From an uncultured Steroidobacter sp. (GTDB lineage Bacteria > Pseudomonadota > Gammaproteobacteria > Steroidobacterales > Steroidobacteraceae), in the NCBI GenBank assembly GCA_946478975.1, contig CAMLEO010000370.1, positions 1-5,955 on the forward strand: DNA of 5,955 nt. Reading direction: 5' to 3'. Of the stretch, positions 1 to 4,956 are shown piece after piece. The notes under the pieces are model-generated. The model was not told the origin of the DNA. It was given only the letters and a program-made list of their open reading frames with translations, and did not search any database. Every line of letters starts with the position of its first letter. Within the stretch, counting starts at the first letter, position 1. A program made the translations under genes and the position numbers.

Positions 1-168
1 GTGCTGGAACGGGCTCATGGTGCCCGGATCGACGTTGATGTACGGATCCAGCTTCACCATGCTGACTTTGAGGCCGCGGGATTCGAGGATGGCGCCCAGG
101 GACGCTGCGGCAATGCCTTTACCCAGCGAGGAAACGACACCGCCGGTTACACAAATAAAACGCGTCAT
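1..168 (-). CDS. pyrG: CTP synthase, N-terminal 56 residues (partial, runs off left edge)
   Basis: CTP synthase makes CTP from UTP, ATP and glutamine-derived ammonia in the cytoplasm, the last step of de novo pyrimidine nucleotide synthesis. The visible part is the start of the synthetase (amidoligase) domain. It opens with [18 protein letters not shown], the family's highly conserved nucleotide-binding start, and continues with [20 protein letters not shown] and [14 protein letters not shown], almost identical across bacteria. The start at 166-168 matches the usual N-terminus of the family exactly. Only about a tenth of the expected ~540 residues lies in the window. The Shine-Dalgarno is weak. 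The gene follows tilS by 98 bp on the same strand, as in Pseudomonas-type gammaproteobacteria, where kdsA and eno usually come next. Identification is secure. Confidence 0.97.
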   Translation of the reverse strand, partial: MTRFICVTGGVVSSLGKGIAAASLGAILESRGLKVSMVKLDPYINVDPGTMSPFQH

Positions 169-266
169 CTTAAGCACCGTCGCAAGAGAAAGGTGGGATC
201 TGGAGCGGTGACGCACCTCGGGAGGGTGGGCGCATCACTGGAATCACGACGGGAGCGCAGTGTATC
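169..266. other. tilS-pyrG intergenic region
   Basis: This 98-bp spacer separates the tilS stop from the pyrG start, both read on the minus strand. I see no convincing stem plus T-run terminator and no good sigma70 promoter. A TTGAGA directly after the tilS stop has only GTGATT at a 17-bp spacing, which is a poor -10. pyrG may therefore be read through from accA-tilS or use a promoter I cannot recognise. Confidence 0.5.
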
Positions 267-1625
267 TCAATGGACGCACCGCGCATAGATGCGCGGGCGC
301 TGCTCCCAAACGATGGCGCACGCAGGCTCGCCCTCTTGCGCCACGAATTCAGACTCGATCCACAAATCGCCGACAGCAAGCAGCTGGCCGCGCGCGTAAA
401 TCAGCGGTAGTCGATCCCGCCACCAAGGCAGGATCGCCGCCGCCTGCAACAGTTTCTTCAGCTTGCGGTGATGCTCATCGCCGGCGGGCTGCAACGATTC
501 GCCGCCGGTGCGGAAGCGAACTTCCAGCTCTTCGCCGACCTTAGCGGCGCTCAAACCGCCCGACGCGCAGCTGACGACTCGCAGCTCGCCCAATCCCGAC
601 GGCAGCGTGAGCGGATTTGACAGCTGCCATTGCAGCCGCTGATCGAGATCGATCTGCGGCAGGCGCGGCTCGCAATAAAGCAAATCGCGATGACGCCGAA
701 GCTCCCAACCGTCCCAGCCCAGGCACGGAATGCGATCCGCGCTTGCGGCCAGCATGTCGTGGTCGATGGATGCGAGTTTGCGAGTGGACGGCGCTCGCGC
801 TCCGCGCTGCCGGATCCAGTAGCGCAATAGATTGCGGCGTCGCTCTGGATCGAGCGCACGCAAGCGCTCGACGTCCAGGCACTCGCCGACGATCGCGCCG
901 TCAGCATCGAGCGCCGCAAGCTGATCGAGCGCCCGGCTCGCCGCCTGCAAATGTTCGGTCGATCGAGTCGCCGTGTGCGCGGCGGAGGGCCATCGCTCGC
1001 GCAGCGGTGCGACGATTTTCTGCCGCAGGAAATTTCGATCCAGCGAGAGATTGTCGTTGGAAGGATCGGACAGCCACGTCAGTTGCTCCGCCCTCGCCCA
1101 CTGCTCGAGCTGCGCCCGCGTGAATGCCAGCAACGGTCGGGCGAGCCAGCCTTTTGCAAACGGCTGAATCGCCGGCATCGCGCTCAGGCCCGGCAATCCG
1201 GCGCCGCGCATCAACGCAAGCAACAGCGTTTCGAGTTGATCGTCGGCGTGATGGGCGCTGAGCAAATATTCGCCTTCACGCAAAACCCGGCTCAGCGCTT
1301 CATAGCGTGCGGCCCGGGCCGCAGCTTCCAATCCGACCTCGGCGATGTTTTCGACTCGGACGGTTTGTGAGATCAGCTCGACCTGCAGCGAGCGAGCCTG
1401 CTGCTCACAATGCGCTCGCCAGGAGGACGAGTCGGCGTGCAATCCGTGGTCGATGTGAACTGCGCGCAGTCGATAACCCTGCAGCCGAGCCATGGCATGC
1501 AACAACCCGGTGGAATCGAGACCGCCGCTGAAAGCGACGCAGACCGCCGCGTCGGGCGGCAACGCCAGGCGGTCGAGCTGCTGCTGAAGTGCGGACGGTG
1601 AAAACACGCCCGCCCATTCTGGCAT
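267..1625 (-). CDS. tilS: tRNA(Ile)-lysidine synthase
   Basis: TilS attaches lysine to C34 of the CAU-anticodon tRNA-Ile, using ATP, so that the tRNA reads AUA and is charged with isoleucine. It is cytoplasmic and normally essential. The 452-residue product is close to the E. coli length of about 430. It has the N-type ATP pyrophosphatase P-loop SGGLDS (residues 33-38), the following HIDHGL (57-62), the HADDQLETLLLALMRGAG segment (126-143) and the DPSN..LDRNFLRQ segment (187-202), all hallmarks of the family. The C-terminal part contains the less conserved tRNA-binding domains, including a KLKKLLQ-type stretch typical of the TilS C-terminal domain. The start ATG lies 2 bp after the accA stop codon, with a weak GGA five bases upstream located inside the accA end, which suggests translational coupling to accA. 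No truncation or frameshift is seen. Confidence 0.96.
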   Translation of the reverse strand: MPEWAGVFSPSALQQQLDRLALPPDAAVCVAFSGGLDSTGLLHAMARLQGYRLRAVHIDHGLHADSSSWRAHCEQQARSLQVELISQTVRVENIAEVGLEAAARAARYEALSRVLREGEYLLSAHHADDQLETLLLALMRGAGLPGLSAMPAIQPFAKGWLARPLLAFTRAQLEQWARAEQLTWLSDPSNDNLSLDRNFLRQKIVAPLRERWPSAAHTATRSTEHLQAASRALDQLAALDADGAIVGECLDVERLRALDPERRRNLLRYWIRQRGARAPSTRKLASIDHDMLAASADRIPCLGWDGWELRRHRDLLYCEPRLPQIDLDQRLQWQLSNPLTLPSGLGELRVVSCASGGLSAAKVGEELEVRFRTGGESLQPAGDEHHRKLKKLLQAAAILPWWRDRLPLIYARGQLLAVGDLWIESEFVAQEGEPACAIVWEQRPRIYARCVH

Positions 1626-1627
1626 TG

Positions 1628-2587
1628 CTATCCGGCGCTATAAACACCGTAGCCGCGCAGCCGCTGCTCGCGCGAGGTCATCAGCTGATCCAGCGGCCGG
1701 GACTGCAGCTCGTTGAGATGACGCAGCAGCGCTTCTTTCAAGGTATCGGACATCATCTGCGGATCGCGATGCGCGCCGCCGAGCGGCTCCTTCAGCACCT
1801 CGTCGACCACACCGAGCTTGGCGATGCGCTCGGCGCTCACGCCCATCGCTTCGGCCGCGAGATCTTTCTTATCGGCGCTTCGCCACAGAATGCCGGCGCA
1901 GCCTTCCGGCGAAATCACCGAATAGATGCTGTACTGGAGCATCAGCAGCCGGTCGCCGACGCCGATCGCCAGCGCGCCGCCCGAGCCGCCTTCGCCGATC
2001 ACGACGCTGATGATGGGCACTTCCAGAGTCGCCATCTCGAACAAGTTGCGGGCGATGGCTTCGCTCTGACCGCGCTCCTCGGCGCCGACGCCGGGATAAG
2101 CGCCGGAGGTATCGATGAAGGTGATCAGCGGCAGCTGGAAACGTTCGGCCAGGCGCATCAGGCGCAGCGCCTTGCGATAGCCTTCCGGCTTGGGCATGCC
2201 GTAATTGCGACGCACGCGCTCCTTGGTGTCGCGCCCCTTCTGCTGACCGATGATCATGATCGGCCGGCCATCCAGACGCGCGACGCCGCCGACGATGGCG
2301 TGATCGTCCGCATACATGCGGTCGCCGTGCAGCTCCTGGAAATCCGTGAAGATGGAACTGATGTAATCGAGCGTATAAGGCCGCTGCGGATGGCGCGCGA
2401 GCTGCGCGATCTGCCACTGGCTCAAGTTGGAAAAGATGCTCGTGGTCAAGGCGCGGCTCTTGGCCCGCAGGCGAGCGATTTCCTCGCCGATGTTGACCTC
2501 GGCGTCATTGGAGACGAACTTCAGCTCGTCGATCTTTGCCTCCAATTCGGCGATCGGCTGCTCGAAGTCCAGGAAATTCATTGCCAT
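1628..2587 (-). CDS. accA: Acetyl-CoA carboxylase carboxyltransferase subunit alpha
   Basis: AccA pairs with AccD to form the carboxyltransferase that moves the carboxyl group from biotinyl-BCCP to acetyl-CoA, giving malonyl-CoA for fatty acid synthesis in the cytoplasm. The protein begins [20 protein letters not shown], aligning residue for residue with E. coli [20 protein letters not shown], and the resulting 319 residues equal the E. coli length. It carries the crotonase-fold segments [13 protein letters not shown] (88-101), [17 protein letters not shown] (116-132), [20 protein letters not shown] (157-178), the oxyanion-loop-like [12 protein letters not shown] (198-209) and [10 protein letters not shown] (226-235). 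An in-frame upstream ATG at 2662 would add 25 unconserved residues and lies upstream of the likely promoter. The ATG at 2585-2587 is preferred because GAGG sits 11 bases upstream and the N-terminus matches the family. The next ATG (2579-2581) is too far from that site. Confidence 0.97.
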   Translation of the reverse strand: MAMNFLDFEQPIAELEAKIDELKFVSNDAEVNIGEEIARLRAKSRALTTSIFSNLSQWQIAQLARHPQRPYTLDYISSIFTDFQELHGDRMYADDHAIVGGVARLDGRPIMIIGQQKGRDTKERVRRNYGMPKPEGYRKALRLMRLAERFQLPLITFIDTSGAYPGVGAEERGQSEAIARNLFEMATLEVPIISVVIGEGGSGGALAIGVGDRLLMLQYSIYSVISPEGCAGILWRSADKKDLAAEAMGVSAERIAKLGVVDEVLKEPLGGAHRDPQMMSDTLKEALLRHLNELQSRPLDQLMTSREQRLRGYGVYSAG

Positions 2588-2598
2588 GCAATCAGTTG

Positions 2599-2602
2599 CC
2601 TC
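2599..2602 (-). promoter_or_regulatory. accA ribosome binding site
   Basis: GAGG on the minus strand lies 11 bases before the ATG at 2585-2587 and 17 before the internal ATG at 2579-2581. The distance is slightly long but clearly favours the first. The GAGG is also the 3' arm of a potential 5-bp stem (GCCTC/GAGGC, 2598-2602 with 2610-2614) whose 5' arm sits at the predicted transcription start. Confidence 0.5.
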
Positions 2603-2617
2603 ATCTTTGGAGGCGCG

Positions 2618-2646
2618 AACATAGCGGGCCGGCCGCGCCAGGGCAA
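2618..2646 (-). promoter_or_regulatory. Putative sigma70-type promoter of accA
   Basis: On the minus strand TTGCCC (2641-2646) and TATGTT (2618-2623) are separated by exactly 17 bp. Each hexamer matches the sigma70 consensus at four of six positions. Transcription would begin near 2611, giving a leader of about 24 nt before the accA start at 2587. The position supports accA as the first gene of an accA-tilS unit and argues against the longer accA reading frame. This rests on pattern matching only. Confidence 0.5.
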
Positions 2647-2778
2647 GCACGGCCGTCGCCATTCCCCATCTTGGTTCGAACCGCAGGCCAAAGGCACAAA
2701 CTTCCTGAACGCCGCGCTTGACCCGTTCGGCGAGCTGCGCTCGTTACAACTGTCAGCCTTTCCTCACGCGGAGCTGAC

Positions 2779-3522
2779 ATGCGCCAGGCGCTTTTTGCCG
2801 CTCTTCTGCTGCCCCTCCTTGCCGGCGCGCACGCCGATTTCGACTCGCCGGGCAGGCTTGCGGGCGTGGAGATTTACGACCGGACCGATCGTCAAACGCT
2901 GCCCATCCACGAGCACCAGGGGCGGCTGTACGTCGCCGGGGAGCCAGGGCACCAATATGAGATCCGCCTGCGCAACCGTTCGAGCGAACGCGTGCTCGCC
3001 GTCACCAGCGTCGATGGCGTGAATGTCATCAACGGCGAAACGGCACAAACCGGCCAGTCCGGCTACGTGCTCTCGCCCTGGGACGGCGTGCAAATCGACG
3101 GCTGGCGCAAGAGCATGGACGAAGTCGCCACGTTCTATTTCACGCGCTTGTCCAAATCGTATGCCGCGCGTACTGGCCGGCCGGAGAACGTCGGCGTCAT
3201 CGGCGTCGCTTTGTTTCGAGAGCGGCAGCGGCGCCCTTACTACCTCGACGAACGAGCTGCCACCGCTCCGTCGGCCCCGCAGGCACGCGATGAGGCCGGA
3301 GCCAGTGCACGCGAAAAGCTCGGCACCGGGCACGGCCACCGGGAATCATCGCCGGTCGAATATGTGGATTTCGAGCGCGCGTCGAGCACGCCGGAAGAAA
3401 CGATCGTCATCTATTACGACTCGGCCAGCAACCTGCTCGCGCGCGGTGTGATTCCCGAGCCGCGCAAATATGCCGACCGCCGCCCAAATCCGTTTCCGAA
3501 CGAATTCGTGCCGGACCCGTAG
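2779..3522 (+). CDS. Secreted conserved protein of unknown function
   Basis: This 247-residue protein begins with a clear Sec signal peptide: an MRQ start, a hydrophobic ALFAALLLPLLAG core and an AHA-D cleavage site after residue 19. The mature protein should be periplasmic or released. Residues 30-148 look like one compact beta-rich domain (VEIYDRTDRQTLPIHEHQGR, then YVAGEPGHQYEIRLRNRS, SVDGVNVINGETA and GYVLSPWDGVQIDGWRKS), ending at RTGRPENVGVIGVALFRE. A low-complexity linker (about 158-178) leads to a second conserved block, LGTGHGHRE (181-189) to YYDSASNLLARGVIPEP (212-228). I recall similar proteins with these two blocks in many proteobacteria but know no assigned function or enzyme motif. 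The start is supported by GGAG five bases upstream (2770-2773). The gene is divergent from accA (191 bp apart) and convergent with the ParB-like gene. The tail is rich in Pro and charged residues. Confidence 0.85.
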   Translation: MRQALFAALLLPLLAGAHADFDSPGRLAGVEIYDRTDRQTLPIHEHQGRLYVAGEPGHQYEIRLRNRSSERVLAVTSVDGVNVINGETAQTGQSGYVLSPWDGVQIDGWRKSMDEVATFYFTRLSKSYAARTGRPENVGVIGVALFRERQRRPYYLDERAATAPSAPQARDEAGASAREKLGTGHGHRESSPVEYVDFERASSTPEETIVIYYDSASNLLARGVIPEPRKYADRRPNPFPNEFVPDP

Positions 3523-3543
3523 CATCACTCCGTGTCCGGTGCG
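3507..3543. terminator. Inverted repeat spanning both stop codons of convergent genes
   Basis: CCGGAC (3511-3516) and GTCCGG (3534-3539) form a perfect 6-bp inverted repeat. In the plus-strand transcript two G-U pairs and two further Watson-Crick pairs extend the stem to about 10 bp (3507-3516 with 3534-3543). The 17-nt loop contains the TAG of the secreted-protein gene (3520-3522) and the TGA of the ParB-like gene (3525-3527). There is no U-run on either side, so action as an intrinsic terminator is uncertain. Transcript-end stabilisation or a pause site is equally possible. Confidence 0.4.
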
Positions 3544-4514
3544 CCGCCGGTCTTGGCCAGGTCCTGCTGATTGACCTTGTCGACGTTGAATTTCGCCAGC
3601 CGCTCTTTCATGGTCTTGAGCACTTCGGACAGCGGCGGCGGCTCGTCTTTGATCCAGCGCAAGGGATTCACCCTCGCCACCACGAACGCGCGCAAGTAAG
3701 GCGACACCAGGCCGCGCTCTTTCAACTTATCGATGATCTGGATCACGCGCTCGTCGAGCTCGAAGATCTGCTCGGCCACCTTCTCGTGCCGGGTGAGCGA
3801 TTTTTGCAACGAATCTTCCGAGAACTCCTGCAGCCGCCGCAGGATCGGGTGATACGCGCCGCCGGCGAAATTGCCTTTGCGCTCGTAACACAATCCGAGC
3901 GTCACCAGCGACGCCTCCTCCAGGTAGAACGCGAACTCTTTTTCCGGCCGGCGCGGATCTTCGTCGATCAGCCCTTTGTAAATGCGGATGACTTCGAGCG
4001 AGCGCTCCTTCAGGTTGTGGGCTTTCTCGGTGTTGAGCGCCAGGATCTGCCAGGCGATCTCACGTTTCGGCACCACCAGCGCAATGATGGATTTCGCACC
4101 AAGGCGGCGCATCGCTTCCAGCCGGTGGCGGCCGTTGGGGGTCCAGAACCCTTCCTCGGGCGCGGTGATCGCGATCACCGGATCCAGAAACAAGCCGGTG
4201 CGATCGATGACGCCGGACAGTTTCTTGTGATGCGCATCGGACAGGTCGCGCTGAAACGGCGTCGGCTCGATTTTGTCGATGGGCAGCGCCGCAAGCAGCA
4301 GCGGCTGCCGGCCGAGCGGCTCGCAGTAGCTGGCGATCAACAATCCGCCTTCGTCCTGAATGCGCTGTGCGGCTTCGGCGGCCTCACTCGGTAACTCTTC
4401 CAAGCGACATTCGTTGGCCAACACTCCGCGGGTGCGCGGCGCTGCCTTTTTAGGTGTTTTGCGCCGGGCGGGCGCTCGCTTGCGCTTGGCTGCAGTCTTG
4501 GTTTTTGTGGCCAT
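3525..4514 (-). CDS. ParB/Srx N-terminal-fold protein with basic H1-like tail
   Basis: The 329-residue protein has three parts. Residues 1-28 are a Lys/Arg/Ala/Pro-rich tail (MATKTKTAAKRKRAPARRKT and on), resembling histone H1 or AlgP repeats and likely to bind DNA non-specifically. Residues 73-150 are a ParB-like domain: LPIDKIEPTPFQRDLS, then LSGVIDRTGLFLDPVIAI and the box FWTPNGRHRLEAMRRLGAKSI (123-143), where NGRHR replaces the GERR of true ParB. Residues 150-310 are mainly helical and conserved in this family (LALNTEKAHNLKERSLEVIR, TLGLCYERKGNFAGGAYHPI, SPYLRAFVVARVNPLRW), without a recognisable KorB/Spo0J helix-turn-helix. No parA lies beside it, so it is probably not the segregation ParB. 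Role unknown; a nucleotide- or DNA-binding function is inferred. Only one usable ATG exists (4512-4514), with a weak Shine-Dalgarno. The gene is divergent from the DUF883 gene. Confidence 0.85.
   Translation of the reverse strand: MATKTKTAAKRKRAPARRKTPKKAAPRTRGVLANECRLEELPSEAAEAAQRIQDEGGLLIASYCEPLGRQPLLLAALPIDKIEPTPFQRDLSDAHHKKLSGVIDRTGLFLDPVIAITAPEEGFWTPNGRHRLEAMRRLGAKSIIALVVPKREIAWQILALNTEKAHNLKERSLEVIRIYKGLIDEDPRRPEKEFAFYLEEASLVTLGLCYERKGNFAGGAYHPILRRLQEFSEDSLQKSLTRHEKVAEQIFELDERVIQIIDKLKERGLVSPYLRAFVVARVNPLRWIKDEPPPLSEVLKTMKERLAKFNVDKVNQQDLAKTGGAPDTE
4163..4180. repeat. 18-bp perfect palindrome inside the ParB-like gene
   Basis: CGGTGATCGCGATCACCG reads identically on both strands with no spacer. 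It encodes the PVIAIT part of DPVIAITAP in the ParB-like protein. It does not resemble the canonical parS palindrome (TGTTTCACGTGAAACA). It could be a protein-binding site or simply a product of GATC/GCG codon choice. Confidence 0.6.
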
Positions 4515-4606
4515 GCGCGAGCTTAGGAAAGAGCGCAGGGAACATACAAGGGGCTCGAATGGTTAAATTAGACGTCCACAGCCCATGTCGAGTCAGGAGG
4601 TCACCC
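4515..4606. other. Divergent intergenic region between the ParB-like and DUF883 genes
   Basis: These 92 bp must hold the promoters of two divergent genes. On the plus strand GGAAC (4539-4543) is followed after 17 bp by GGTTAAA (4561-4567), resembling an ECF-sigma-type promoter for the DUF883 gene. On the minus strand TATGTT (4541-4546) could be a -10 for the ParB-like gene, but it has no recognisable -35 at the right distance. The two candidates overlap, so one could exclude the other. Confidence 0.3.
4595..4600 (+). promoter_or_regulatory. Strong Shine-Dalgarno of the DUF883 gene
   Basis: A full AGGAGG lies six bases before the ATG at 4607. It is the strongest ribosome binding site in the window and fixes this start over the in-frame ATGs at 4454 and 4559, which are far upstream and lie partly inside the divergent gene. 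It suggests a high translation rate for this small protein. Confidence 0.85.
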
Positions 4607-4915
4607 ATGCGAAACGGCGCTTTGCACTCCCCCATCCGAAACCTGCGCAAAGATCTCCGTAACGTCGCCCGGGATGCCGAAGAGCTGCTGCGCGCGACCG
4701 CCGACGTTACCAACGATCGCGTGCAGGAAGCCCGAACCCGGGCGCAGCAAACCGTGTCCCAGGCGATGGATCATCTTTATGGCCAGCGCCTGCAACGTAA
4801 GATGCGTCGCTACGCGCGCTATACGAATACGTATGTTCGCGACCATTCCTGGTCGGTGATCGGCGCCGTCGCCGGTGTCGCACTGCTGATCGGTCTGCTC
4901 GCCCGCCGCGATTGA
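4607..4915 (+). CDS. ElaB/YqjD/DUF883 family membrane-anchored protein
   Basis: The 102-residue product has the standard architecture of this family. Residues 11-66 form a long charged amphipathic helix or coiled coil (RNLRKDLRNVARDAEELLRA, then ADVTNDRVQEARTRAQQTVSQAM), followed by a basic stretch (RLQRKMRRYARY). The C-terminus holds the signature YVRDHSWSVIGAVAGVALLI and a single transmembrane helix (about 82-98), ending LLARRD. In E. coli the relatives ElaB, YqjD and YgaM are inner-membrane proteins induced in stationary phase, and YqjD binds ribosomes; a similar stress or stationary-phase role is inferred here. The family typically ends in a GRR-type motif, and ARRD fits. The start is set by AGGAGG six bases upstream. 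The gene is monocistronic, with a hairpin just after its stop, and converges on the spermidine-synthase-like gene 41 bp away. Confidence 0.9.
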   Translation: MRNGALHSPIRNLRKDLRNVARDAEELLRATADVTNDRVQEARTRAQQTVSQAMDHLYGQRLQRKMRRYARYTNTYVRDHSWSVIGAVAGVALLIGLLARRD

Positions 4916-4919
4916 ATCA

Positions 4920-4944
4920 GGGTCGTGGCTTCGATGCCCGACCC
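4920..4944 (+). terminator. Hairpin after the DUF883 gene
   Basis: GGGTCG (4920-4925) pairs with CGACCC (4939-4944). After a single bulged T, GGC (4927-4929) pairs with GCC (4936-4938), closing a six-base TTCGAT loop. The 9-bp GC-rich stem begins four bases after the stop codon at 4913-4915, in the position of a terminator. What follows on the plus strand is CGAGTCATTAAATC, without a U-run, so termination efficiency is uncertain. The stem can also form in the opposite transcript. Confidence 0.5.
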
Positions 4945-4956
4945 CGAGTCATTAAA

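Noticed and set aside
2579..2604. Eight-codon upstream frame (MRQLIAWQ) whose stop overlaps the internal ATG at accA codon 3
   Set aside because: No Shine-Dalgarno precedes it, the predicted leader before it is only a few bases, and such short frames are common by chance.
2588..2662. 25-residue N-terminal extension of AccA from the ATG at 2662
   Set aside because: The extension is not part of the family, would start upstream of the predicted promoter -35, and the shorter start gives exactly the E. coli length.
2673..2682. GGTTCGAACC, resembling a tRNA T-arm
   Set aside because: It is a 10-bp palindrome without acceptor, D-arm or anticodon-arm partners at tRNA distances on either strand.
2718..2750. 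TTGACC (2718-2723) with TACAAC (2745-2750) as promoter of the secreted-protein gene
   Set aside because: The spacing is 21 bp, too long for a normal sigma70 promoter; no better pair was found in the gap.
1589..3022. Long 477-codon open frame on the plus strand opposite accA
   Set aside because: It is antisense to a certain accA gene, runs on into the secreted-protein gene in another frame, and its composition (His/Gln/Arg-rich) is typical of a GC-rich shadow frame.
4541..4546. TATGTT on the minus strand as -10 of the ParB-like gene
   Set aside because: No acceptable -35 lies 16-18 bp upstream and it lacks an extended -10, so it is not listed as a promoter.
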